A stretch of 64,000 nucleotides of DNA from Paenibacillus sp. W2I17 (GTDB lineage Bacteria; Bacillota; Bacilli; Paenibacillales; Paenibacillaceae). The first letter of the stretch is position 1. Every line of letters starts with the position of its first letter. The position numbers were made by a program, and so were the translations under genes. Location of the stretch: assembly GCF_030815985.1 (NCBI RefSeq), contig NZ_JAUSXM010000001.1, forward strand, positions 5,146,001 through 5,210,000, in the 5' to 3' direction. The notes beneath the pieces were generated by a model that did no database searches, was not told the DNA's origin, and saw only the letters and a list, made by a program, of their open reading frames with translations. Shown here in pieces: positions 36,902 through 45,446 of this stretch.

Positions 36902-38278
36902 ATGACATTGATGAACAGCTCAGGAACAACGTTATCCGATTATGGGTGGGAGAGTCGTTTTGCCGAGATGAAACCCGCCATGACAGGCAAGGAAGCGATG
37001 GAGGAGTCGAACCGCTGTCTGTACTGTTACGATGCACCTTGTATCAAGGCTTGCCCAACTGACATTAATATCCCTTCTTTTATTAGCAAAATATCGACAG
37101 GGCACCTGAAAGGATCGGCCCGCACCATTATGGATGCGAATCCGGTTGGAGCCAGCTGCGCACGTGTATGCCCCACAGAAGAGTTATGTGAAGGCGCATG
37201 TGTACTAAACGAATCGTCGAAGCCGATTCGAATAGGTGACTTACAACGTTACGCCACTGATTGGGCACGAGCGAAGAACGAGCCGTTATTCCAGGCAGCA
37301 CCTGCCAATGGGAGAAACGTTGCTGTTGTGGGAGCGGGTCCTGCGGGACTTTCTGCGGCACGTGAACTGGGGCGGGCAGGGTATGAGGTGACGATCTACG
37401 AAGCCAAACCCAAAGGCGGCGGGCTGAATACGTACGGCATCGTATCTTTCCGTTTGCCCGAATCGGTTGCGCTATGGGAAGTGGAGCAGGTAGAAGCTCT
37501 TGGTGTGCAGATCCGTTATGGGGTGCGCATCGGTGTGGATATTCCTGCTACGCAGTTGCTGGAGCAACATGAAGCGGTCATTCTGGCATGTGGCATGGGT
37601 TCAGTACCTATGCTGGGCATTGAAGGAGAGACACTGGAAGGGGTCTATGATGCCATTGAATTGGTGGAGTCTACAAAGCAAGGTGTTCCACCCGCGTTGA
37701 ATGGTCTGAAGGTCGCCGTTATTGGCGCGGGCAACACGGCGGTAGATGCAGCGACCTGTTCGGTACGTCTTGGTGCCGAGCGGGTGCAGATGTTATATCG
37801 GCGCGGGGAAAGCCAGATGACGGCGTATGCGTTTGAATATACGTTTGCCAAGCAGGAGGGTGTGGAGTTCCGCTGGTTTACCCTGCCGAAGCGTATTATT
37901 GGAGACGAGAACGGTCGGGTTCAGGCTGTGGAATGCGTGAAAATGGAGCTAATTACCCCGCCTGGTGGTGGGCGCGCGTTGCCTGTGCCTGTAGAAGGAT
38001 CGGAGTTCATGATTGAATGTGATACGGTCATCCGGGCGATTGGGCAGCATCGTTTATTACCATTAATCGAAGCGTTTGGGCTTCGTCACCACTGGGGCGT
38101 CGTCGAGATCGAGCCGGATACGTACCGTACCTCGCATCCTCAAATCTATGCGGCAGGAGACGTTATTTTTGGTCAAGGGCAGGGTGAGGCGATGGTTGTC
38201 TCGGCTGCACAGCAGGGTAAGCTGGCTGCCGCCGCTGTCATGAAGGCGTTGCCTGGACAGGTGGAAGAGACGGCGTGA
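36902..38278 (+). CDS. preT: NAD(P)-dependent dihydropyrimidine dehydrogenase subunit PreT
   Basis: 458 residues of the GltD-like family: an N-terminal domain with cysteine clusters (CLYCYDAPCIKACP; CARVCPTEELCEGAC, residues ~38-100) for two [4Fe-4S] centres, then FAD (VVGAGPAGLSAA) and NAD(P) (VIGAGNTAVDAA) Rossmann folds and a C-terminal YAAGDVIFGQGQGEA. It passes electrons from NAD(P)H to PreA for reduction of uracil and thymine. The exact start is uncertain: AGGAGG lies three bases before ATG 36902 and twelve before ATG 36911. Confidence 0.93.
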   Translation: MTLMNSSGTTLSDYGWESRFAEMKPAMTGKEAMEESNRCLYCYDAPCIKACPTDINIPSFISKISTGHLKGSARTIMDANPVGASCARVCPTEELCEGACVLNESSKPIRIGDLQRYATDWARAKNEPLFQAAPANGRNVAVVGAGPAGLSAARELGRAGYEVTIYEAKPKGGGLNTYGIVSFRLPESVALWEVEQVEALGVQIRYGVRIGVDIPATQLLEQHEAVILACGMGSVPMLGIEGETLEGVYDAIELVESTKQGVPPALNGLKVAVIGAGNTAVDAATCSVRLGAERVQMLYRRGESQMTAYAFEYTFAKQEGVEFRWFTLPKRIIGDENGRVQAVECVKMELITPPGGGRALPVPVEGSEFMIECDTVIRAIGQHRLLPLIEAFGLRHHWGVVEIEPDTYRTSHPQIYAAGDVIFGQGQGEAMVVSAAQQGKLAAAAVMKALPGQVEETA

Positions 38279-38739
38279 GTTGTGAGGGAGACAAGGGAAA
38301 GTGGAGCGTGCACGGAAAGCGTGGAATGGAAGCATGCAAGGAGAGAGTACGGGGGGGAGGGCGCAAGGGACTGCTAGAGTGTTGAAAGTGTAGATTTGAG
38401 CAAGAGGTCTGGTGTGCATCGAAACCCTGTGTCCCTTATGCGCTAACCAACCCTACACATCTTATAGTGGCAATAATGGAGGATTGAAAAATCTAAAGAA
38501 TCTCACACGTCTTATGTTGACGAACACCTGTTGAAATGAAGCCGAAATGAGCGAATACAGCCATATAAGCTTTCTACGAATCGTTAGATTTTGAAATTGC
38601 CCCATAGGTCCCGAATAAGAGATGTACGGTTCGTTAGAATTTAGGTGCTATCCAGAACCAATTACTACGCATAAATCCTGAGCGCGACCAAATGTCCAGT
38701 GTAACTAGTAAGTTCAAACAACACCAAGGAGGGATCGTT
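38279..38739 (+). other. 461-bp non-coding interval inside the pyrimidine operon
   Basis: Separates the two subunit genes of one enzyme. The first ~110 bases are extremely purine-rich on the plus strand; the rest is A/T-rich with a diverged direct repeat (CGTTAGATTTTGAAATT near 38580 and CGTTAGAATTTAGG near 38632). No gene, terminator or known riboswitch was recognised; it may be an inserted dispersed repeat. Confidence 0.55.
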
Positions 38740-40035
38740 ATGGCTGACTTATCCATTAATCTGGCAGGTATTCGATCACCCAATCCATTCTGGCTGGCTT
38801 CTGCACCACCGACCAATACGGGGTATCAGGTTCAGCGTGCGTTCGAGGCGGGCTGGGGTGGTGCGGTGTGGAAGACGCTGGGTGAGCCAATTATCAATAC
38901 ATCCTCCCGTTTCGCGGCGGTCCATTTTGGCGGACAGCGTGTAGCGGGGTTTAACAATATTGAATTGATATCCGATCGTCCGCTGGAAGTGAACCTGCGG
39001 GAGATTGCCGAGACCAAGAAACGCTTCCCGGATCGCGCGGTTGTCGCTTCACTGATGGTGGAACCTACGCGGGAGAAGTGGCATGAGATTGTGAAAAAGG
39101 TGGAAGCCGTCGGTGTCGACGGCCTGGAGCTGAACTTTGGCTGCCCGCATGGCATGGCTGAGCGTGGCATGGGAGCTGCCTCCGGTCAGCAGCCGGATCT
39201 GGTAGAACTCCAGACGATGTGGGTGAAGGAAGTGGCGACCACACCAGTGATTGTGAAGCTCACGCCGAATATCACGGATATTACGGCGACTGCCCGGGCA
39301 GCTGTCCGCGGTGGCGCAGATGCGATCTCTCTGATCAATACGATTAACTCCCTGGCAGGTGTGGATCTGGATTCATGGAATACCGTGCCGCATGTGGGCG
39401 GCAAAGGAGCGCATGGCGGATACTGTGGCCCAGCGGTGAAGCCAATTGCACTGAACATGGTTGCTGAGTGTGCGCGTAATCCAGAGGTAGGTGTACCGAT
39501 CTCAGGGATTGGTGGCATATCTGATTGGCGGGATACCGCAGAGTTTCTGCTTATGGGCGCTACAGGGGTTCAGGTATGTACCGCAGCGATGCATCATGGA
39601 TTCCGTATAGTGGAGGACATGATTGATGGCCTGAACGATTATTTGGATGAAAAGGGTCTGAGCAGCGTTGCAGAACTGGTAGGTCAGACGGTCCCACGTT
39701 ACTCGGATTGGGGCAATCTCGATCTGAACTACAAAGTGGTCGCCCGCATCAACCGCGATGTCTGCATCAATTGCAACAAATGCCATATTGCTTGTGAGGA
39801 CACCTCGCATCAGTGTATTGATATGTTGACCGACCCGTCTGGCTCCTATCTGGAAGTGGTGGAAGAGGACTGTGTTGGCTGTAATCTGTGTTCGATCGTT
39901 TGCCCGGTGGATGGGGCGATTGAGATGGTTGAACTTGTACCTGAACAGGAACCTGTAACCTGGAATGAACGTCAGTCTGCGATTGCGATGCTGCAATCCG
40001 TTAGAGATCAATCAACCAAGGAGGCGATATCATGA
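38740..40035 (+). CDS. preA: NAD-dependent dihydropyrimidine dehydrogenase subunit PreA
   Basis: 431 residues: an FMN TIM barrel like dihydroorotate dehydrogenase (NLAGIRSPNPFWLASAPPT; LELNFGCPHGM; VKLTPNITDI), with the catalytic Cys region near GGYCGPAVKP, then a C-terminal ferredoxin domain with two clusters (CINCNKCHIAC and CVGCNLCSIVC). It reduces uracil and thymine to dihydropyrimidines using electrons from PreT. ATG 38740 has AAGGAGGG ahead of it; the frame from 38692 has none. Confidence 0.95.
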   Translation: MADLSINLAGIRSPNPFWLASAPPTNTGYQVQRAFEAGWGGAVWKTLGEPIINTSSRFAAVHFGGQRVAGFNNIELISDRPLEVNLREIAETKKRFPDRAVVASLMVEPTREKWHEIVKKVEAVGVDGLELNFGCPHGMAERGMGAASGQQPDLVELQTMWVKEVATTPVIVKLTPNITDITATARAAVRGGADAISLINTINSLAGVDLDSWNTVPHVGGKGAHGGYCGPAVKPIALNMVAECARNPEVGVPISGIGGISDWRDTAEFLLMGATGVQVCTAAMHHGFRIVEDMIDGLNDYLDEKGLSSVAELVGQTVPRYSDWGNLDLNYKVVARINRDVCINCNKCHIACEDTSHQCIDMLTDPSGSYLEVVEEDCVGCNLCSIVCPVDGAIEMVELVPEQEPVTWNERQSAIAMLQSVRDQSTKEAIS

Positions 40036-41477
40036 GTACCCGCAAATTGATTCGTAATGGTGTGTTGGTCACAGCGTCGGATACCTTTGAAGCAGATATA
40101 TTGATCGAAAAGGGTAAAATCACACAGATTGGTATCGGACTGGTGCCTGACGAACGAACGGAGATTGTGGATGCAGCGGGCTGTTACGTCATTCCGGGCG
40201 GTATAGACCCGCATACGCATCTGGATATGCCCTTCGGTGGAACGGTAACGGCGGATGATTTTTCGACAGGAACAACAGCAGCAGCCTTTGGCGGTACAAC
40301 AACGATCATTGATTTCTGTCTGACACAAAAAGGCCGTCCATTAGTCGAATCCCTCCAAGAGTGGCACGCCAAAGCCGAGGGTAAAGCCGCCATCGACTAC
40401 GGTTTCCATCTCATGATTGGGGAGATGAATGATCAGGTGCTGGAAGAGTTACCGCAGATCATTGAAGAAGAGGGCGTATCATCCTTCAAGGTGTTCATGG
40501 CGTATAAAAACCAGTTTCAGGCCGATGACGGGATTCTCTTCCAGACGCTGCAAAAGGCAAAAGAGTACGGCGCACTCGTCATGGTTCATGCCGAGAACGG
40601 GGATGTCATTGATCTGCTGGTACGACAGGCGCTGGCCGAAGGGCGCACCGAGCCGATTCATCATGCGTTGACTCGTCCATCCATGCTGGAGGGAGAAGCA
40701 ACAGGGCGTGCGGCACGTCTGGCTGCACTTGCGGATTCACAGCTGTATGTGGTGCATGTGACCTGTGCGGAGGCTGTGGAGCAGATCGCGCGTATGCGTG
40801 AAATGGGCTATCGAATCTGGGGGGAGACCTGTCCTCAGTATTTGACGTTGGATCAGTCGATCTTGGATCAGCCGGACTTTGAAGGTGCAAAGTATGTTTG
40901 GTCACCACCGTTGCGGGAAGCAGCGCATCAGGAAGTACTCTGGAACGCACTAAAAAGTGGCCAGTTGCAGACGATTGGCTCCGATCATTGTTCGTTTAAT
41001 TTCAAAGGGCAGAAGGATCTGGGTAAGGATGATTTCAGTAAAATTCCGAACGGGGGGCCTGTCATCGAAGATCGCCTCAGTATTCTGTATTCGGAAGGTG
41101 TAGTCAAGGGGCGGATTACGCTCAATCAGTGGGTCGATCTGTGTTCGACAAGAGCGAGCAAGTTATTTGGATTATTTCCGCAGAAAGGGACTCTGGCTGT
41201 CGGGACAGATGCGGATATCGTTATTTTTGACCCCTCTGTAAACAGGGTGATCTCGGCAGATACGCATCATATGAATGTGGATTACAGTGCATTTGAAGGT
41301 ATGCAGGTACAGGGATGTCCGGTGACGGTGTTGTGCCGCGGGGAGTATGTCATTCGAGATCGGCAATTCGCAGGATTGGCAGGAGCAGGCCAATATGTGA
41401 AGCGCAACAAGTATGATGCAGGTGCACCCATACCGGTGAAACAGCCTGTGACGGCAGTGAATGGAGGGAGAAGCTGA
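40032..41477 (+). CDS. hydA: Dihydropyrimidinase / D-hydantoinase
   Basis: 481-residue cyclic amidohydrolase, the usual size. Metal centre residues: DPHTHLD, carbamylated Lys in SSFKVFMAYK, His in VHAEN, His in VVHVTC and Asp in GSDHCSF. It opens the dihydrouracil or dihydrothymine ring to the N-carbamoyl-beta-amino acid that the two downstream-acting hydrolases use. ATGA overlap with preA shows translational coupling. The same fold acts on 5-substituted hydantoins, so that substrate range is also possible. Confidence 0.95.
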   Translation: MSTRKLIRNGVLVTASDTFEADILIEKGKITQIGIGLVPDERTEIVDAAGCYVIPGGIDPHTHLDMPFGGTVTADDFSTGTTAAAFGGTTTIIDFCLTQKGRPLVESLQEWHAKAEGKAAIDYGFHLMIGEMNDQVLEELPQIIEEEGVSSFKVFMAYKNQFQADDGILFQTLQKAKEYGALVMVHAENGDVIDLLVRQALAEGRTEPIHHALTRPSMLEGEATGRAARLAALADSQLYVVHVTCAEAVEQIARMREMGYRIWGETCPQYLTLDQSILDQPDFEGAKYVWSPPLREAAHQEVLWNALKSGQLQTIGSDHCSFNFKGQKDLGKDDFSKIPNGGPVIEDRLSILYSEGVVKGRITLNQWVDLCSTRASKLFGLFPQKGTLAVGTDADIVIFDPSVNRVISADTHHMNVDYSAFEGMQVQGCPVTVLCRGEYVIRDRQFAGLAGAGQYVKRNKYDAGAPIPVKQPVTAVNGGRS

Positions 41478-41704
41478 TGTCAGATCATGATGTGTTTGAG
41501 GCCGAGAGGATCGCCATAGAGCGAATGGTTGCACAGGGTTATCGGATCTATGCGGTACGGGAACATCTGGAGGGTGCTCACGTCATATGGGGGCACCCGG
41601 ATCTTCCCGAAGAGAAACAAGAGCAATACGTGGGCACGGCGTCTGGACGGAAGTGGTTCAGTCACATTTTGATTCGCCAGCTTCAGGCGCAGCGGGGAGC
41701 TTAG
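41477..41704 (+). CDS. 75-residue protein of unknown function, last gene of pyrimidine operon
   Basis: Not recognised. The start ATG shares one base with the hydA stop (TGATG), so translation is coupled. The 75 residues are polar and predicted soluble: an N-terminal helix (ERIAIERMVAQGYRIYAVREH), a short strand (AHVIWGHPDL) and a C-terminal YVGTASGRKWFSHILIRQLQ. There are no cysteines, membrane segments or signal. The conserved-looking composition and coupling argue for a real gene, perhaps an accessory subunit or regulator of the pathway; that is inference. Confidence 0.7.
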   Translation: MSDHDVFEAERIAIERMVAQGYRIYAVREHLEGAHVIWGHPDLPEEKQEQYVGTASGRKWFSHILIRQLQAQRGA

Positions 41705-41720
41705 ACGATGCTGGAGTTCT

Positions 41721-43454
41721 TCATGCGATTGGCCCATGAACGTACTCATAGGCGTAGATGGCAAGTTCGATCGCAACCCTTTTCTCGGGGAGGATATAGT
41801 CTTCTCCCAAAAGGGCTTCGATTTTGTCCAAACGGTGATACAGTGTCTGTCTGACGATATATAGAGCGGTGGCCGTCTCTTGCTTGGAGCAGCACAGGAC
41901 CAAATATTGCTTGAGGGTCCGCAGCAGTTGACCTCCTTTCTCCACATCGTAACGAATGAGCGGCCCCAAATATTCTTGGATGAAATCATCCAGATTACCG
42001 CTCTGCTTCATGCTGGCAATGATACGGTAACAATGAAGGTTACTGTAAAAGGGCTGCTGCATCACACCGATGTCCTTCTGAATTCGCAGTGTCTCCTTCG
42101 CGGATTCCAGACTATCCTTGAGACGGGAGAGGTCTGTGCAGTTATGACTGATACCGATCAAGCCTGAGAAGAGGCAGTGGGTCTGTTCCTGCTCGTGCTG
42201 CTGCAGCTGTTCGATGCAGCGCCAGAGACTGCTTTTGCGCTGAGATCCAGGTAGTGGGTCGAGAATGATAAGAATGATCTGGTGGTTCAGAACGGTGCTG
42301 TAGAGGGTGAAGTTCTCCCGAGCGAACACGGAACGGGCAACGATGTTGCGTTGGATCAATAATTTCTGAAGTTTGAGGCTGTCTGTGTACGCGGGGTTGC
42401 TGTCGAATAAGATTATGGTAGCTTTGCTCGTTGCGAGAAGGGGATTAACGGTGGATACATATTCATGGATTTCCTTCGTGGAGTGATGTCCGTTAAGCCA
42501 GTCAATGACCCACATATCTTCCTTGTAGCGGCGTTTCTCTTCCATGTATTTGGTTCGCATCCAGTCCTGGGCAATCGCGGCCGCGCATCGTTCCAGTGCC
42601 TGAATGACGAATTCATCCGAGGGTTTGATTGGTATGCTTGAATCTTGATCCGGCAGTTTTTGATGCCTCAGCACAAGGTCGGCAAAGGTGTAGTCTAACG
42701 CCTGAACAGGTATGCTGAGTGCATGCAATGTGTTATCTGACAGCTGCATTAAATTCGGAATATCCTCCCCCGCCAAATGTTCCCGCTGCAAAAACCAATC
42801 CTGCCGACGAGTCTCCAGCTGCTCTGGAGGGCAGTAGGGAACGGCACTTGCTTCCCCTTCAAGTGGATATAACGCCACGGCACATCCGGTTGTTCGTGAC
42901 AATAATCGAAGCAGGGGTTGTACCCCGTCTCCATTCAGAAGAAGTTGGTTAAAGGAAGTGGTGAGACTATCGAGTTCAGCGATCATCCGCTGATGACTGC
43001 GAATCAAGGTGAAATGCAAGTCTTGCGTAATATCAATATAACGGACTTGTTCGTGGAACCAGATCAGCGGGAAATCCGCGGCGACTGCAATTTCTTTCAT
43101 CGCACCGAGTTGCGATTTGGTGTGATCCCCCAGCTCCATGCAGAGTCCGGCAGCCCCGCGTGCAATTAACTGACGCAGAAAAGACAGACCTTGCTGCTCA
43201 CCTTCCTGCCAGCCAATGCCTGTCGTCAGCACCAATTCCCCGCCATTGAGTAAGTCCCCTACCTCAGGAACTTCCATGATATGAACCCAGCGAACATACC
43301 GCTCCAGCGCACGATCACTGGCCAGAACTTCCGCCTTGCGAAACACAGGACGTTTTAACATGTCTCTGACTTGAATATGAAGCGTTGTCTCCCCCACACA
43401 ACCACCGTCCTTCTCCAATAACATGTGATCTATCTGGAGTCTGGAATCCGTCAA
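41721..43454 (-). CDS. PucR-family transcriptional regulator
   Basis: 577 residues. An N-terminal PucR ligand domain (IQVRDMLKRPVFRKAEVLAS; GGELVLTTGIGWQ), a central region, and the C-terminal PucR helix-turn-helix (LRTLKQYLVLCCSKQETATALYIVRQTLYHRLDKIEALLG). Family members activate purine, allantoin, proline or pyrimidine catabolic genes. It lies convergently 16 bases after the last operon gene, so it is the likely regulator. The N-terminus is uncertain: TTG 43454 is the longest, while GTG about 19 codons later follows GGAGAAGGACGG and would better match family N-termini. Confidence 0.9.
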   Translation of the reverse strand: MTDSRLQIDHMLLEKDGGCVGETTLHIQVRDMLKRPVFRKAEVLASDRALERYVRWVHIMEVPEVGDLLNGGELVLTTGIGWQEGEQQGLSFLRQLIARGAAGLCMELGDHTKSQLGAMKEIAVAADFPLIWFHEQVRYIDITQDLHFTLIRSHQRMIAELDSLTTSFNQLLLNGDGVQPLLRLLSRTTGCAVALYPLEGEASAVPYCPPEQLETRRQDWFLQREHLAGEDIPNLMQLSDNTLHALSIPVQALDYTFADLVLRHQKLPDQDSSIPIKPSDEFVIQALERCAAAIAQDWMRTKYMEEKRRYKEDMWVIDWLNGHHSTKEIHEYVSTVNPLLATSKATIILFDSNPAYTDSLKLQKLLIQRNIVARSVFARENFTLYSTVLNHQIILIILDPLPGSQRKSSLWRCIEQLQQHEQEQTHCLFSGLIGISHNCTDLSRLKDSLESAKETLRIQKDIGVMQQPFYSNLHCYRIIASMKQSGNLDDFIQEYLGPLIRYDVEKGGQLLRTLKQYLVLCCSKQETATALYIVRQTLYHRLDKIEALLGEDYILPEKRVAIELAIYAYEYVHGPIA

Positions 43455-43628
43455 CTTGCATAATTAACCCATATTATAAGTCTATTTACAGCCGATGGGC
43501 TGAAATCTAACGTTACTTTGTTTCAAATGACAAATGGATCTCTACTTTTTGTGATTTTGATTAAAATGAAGAATTTATATGTCAGTCTATATGACGCTTA
43601 TTTAATGATGAGTTCGCTATCATGAACG

Positions 43629-43670
43629 AAAAGTACTTCCGGACGATGCTTCATGGGTATCCGGAAGTAC
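43629..43670 (-). terminator. Rho-independent terminator of the secreted protein gene
   Basis: GTACTTCCGGA (43633-43643) and TCCGGAAGTAC (43660-43670), 11 perfect pairs, followed on the minus strand by TTTT. It lies 13 bases past the stop of the gene at 43683. Confidence 0.85.
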
Positions 43671-43682
43671 AAGTGAATGTAG

Positions 43683-45275
43683 TTATTCTGTTTGAAGGTT
43701 AGAACTTGAGTCGTTAAATTCAAATCCGTGTGCACCAGCATACGTAAATTTGAAACCAAGCTTTCGAAGATCTCCGGTAGACATATATAAATTACCAAAG
43801 GATTTCGGAAGATCCTTTTTGAATAGAGTCACAGCGTTATTGTTTTTTGTTAAAATGACATGCGTAGCATCTGTTGTCAGGGTTACCCCGGTTTGTTCGG
43901 CAAATGCTTTAATCGGAAAGTACGTTTTTCCTTTTAGCGAGAAGGGTCCCTGTCCTTTAAAAACAAGATATTTGCCATTGTAGATAAAAGGTACAGGATC
44001 GTTAAGTGAATTTAATTGTTCATAGCTGAAATTGTCCCAATAATTCTCTGGATGATTATAGGAGTTATAAAGGATGAACGTCTGATCATCTGCAGGTATG
44101 GCATAATCACTTGTTACTGAATAGAATACAGGTGGAAATGTGTTTGGCATGCCAGTGCTGTAATTAATCATCATTAAATCATCGGAGAACCATACTACGT
44201 CGCGACTTCCCAAACCATAATGAGGTTTGATTTCACGTACCAATTTGGGTTCGCCGGACAGGTCATATAGATACATTCTTAATTGCTGGAGTTTTCCCTT
44301 TTCCACGATTTCCTGGGAGAGCAACAGGTATTTTTGATTCGGTGACATAAAGGTCATCAGATATCCTTTGCCTTTGAACAGGATCTTTTTCTTTTTCCCC
44401 TTAGTGTAGCTGAGAGTTGTTGTGTTTTCAGAAAAAGGAGTGTATGTATGAGGCATGTATAGCTCCAATTGCTCTTTCTTAAAAGGAATGATTCTGCGTG
44501 TATATCCAATGCCAGACTCATCGGTAGAGGCCTGAATTGCCAGCTTCTTTAGTTGACCATCAATCAAGGTGAACATGGCTGGATTCTTTGAATCAGTACC
44601 ACTAATAATGTGAGTTCCATAACTTGGATATTTTTCGAACCAGGGCATGAACCTCTCACCAACACCACTAAATCGGTTTGGATAACGTGTGGCTGTAGGA
44701 ATGGGTTTGCTATCCGTAATGCGATACAAGTAGGATACCGGATTGCGAATAGAGTTACTTTCTAGCATATATGCACCTGCTGAAGGATATACGAACACCG
44801 TAGCGTCAGTGGGCAGATCCACAACTTTTCTCAATGTCTCAGTTTTGAGATTAAACTCAAACAGTACTCCACCGACACCATCCTCAGGATCGAGAATTCC
44901 ATAGGCCTTCAATCCGGCAGGTGTCATCGTAAGTTCGCCTTGCCCCTGATTCCTCCAATTCATATCCATTGATGATTTCTTCATATTTTTGATTGGCGGC
45001 AGATTAAATGTAAACTTCTCATTCATTCGTTCACCCGTGTCAAAGCTGGTCGTACTCATTTTCACGGTCACAACCATTTGACCATTCTGTACATCTCCAC
45101 TAAATATAGCCCGAAACCGTAAATGTTCCTTGGATGAGACCTGGGGGAGTTCCTTTTCTTCAATAGGTAAAGCGAGTGCTGTGCCTGGAATACCCACAAC
45201 TGTGATAGAAATAAGAAAGATAACAAGTAAACAACAGGTGTAAAGTCTTGTTCTGGACCTAAGTAACATATACAA
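43683..45275 (-). CDS. Secreted protein with C-terminal stalk (copper-amine-oxidase-like) domain
   Basis: 530 residues. A signal peptide or N-terminal anchor (~10-36, ending TALA), a long beta-rich middle of WD/propeller-like strands (LFEFNLKTETLRKVVDLP, YLLLSQEIVEKGKLQQLRMYLYDLSG) and a C-terminal stalk-type domain at ~440-500 (YFPIKAFAEQTGVTLTTDATHVILTKN). No catalytic motif. Probably an extracellular or wall-linked protein; function unknown. The gene is clearly more AT-rich than its neighbours and has its own terminator, so it may have moved in separately. Confidence 0.72.
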   Translation of the reverse strand: MYMLLRSRTRLYTCCLLVIFLISITVVGIPGTALALPIEEKELPQVSSKEHLRFRAIFSGDVQNGQMVVTVKMSTTSFDTGERMNEKFTFNLPPIKNMKKSSMDMNWRNQGQGELTMTPAGLKAYGILDPEDGVGGVLFEFNLKTETLRKVVDLPTDATVFVYPSAGAYMLESNSIRNPVSYLYRITDSKPIPTATRYPNRFSGVGERFMPWFEKYPSYGTHIISGTDSKNPAMFTLIDGQLKKLAIQASTDESGIGYTRRIIPFKKEQLELYMPHTYTPFSENTTTLSYTKGKKKKILFKGKGYLMTFMSPNQKYLLLSQEIVEKGKLQQLRMYLYDLSGEPKLVREIKPHYGLGSRDVVWFSDDLMMINYSTGMPNTFPPVFYSVTSDYAIPADDQTFILYNSYNHPENYWDNFSYEQLNSLNDPVPFIYNGKYLVFKGQGPFSLKGKTYFPIKAFAEQTGVTLTTDATHVILTKNNNAVTLFKKDLPKSFGNLYMSTGDLRKLGFKFTYAGAHGFEFNDSSSNLQTE

Positions 45276-45316
45276 CTATGACCTCCTATAGTTTGTTAAA
45301 ATTAGAGCTCTCATTC

Positions 45317-45376
45317 AAAAAAAGCCCCTTAGCTTTATATCGGAATTGTTAACCATTCCAATATGCGCTAAGGGGC
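45317..45376 (-). terminator. Rho-independent terminator of the TetR-RND operon
   Basis: GCCCCTTAGC (45324-45333) and GCTAAGGGGC (45367-45376) form a perfect stem with inner pairing, followed on the minus strand by seven T. Confidence 0.92.
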
Positions 45377-45446
45377 GAGAAGCTAAATATTATAGTCTGT
45401 ATTTAAGTTGTACTTGAACCGTTAGATGAGAACGACTCTCTATTTC

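Noticed and set aside
38063..38419. Minus-strand frame crossing the end of preT into the intergenic interval
   Set aside because: Proline/arginine-rich shadow composition, no initiation site.
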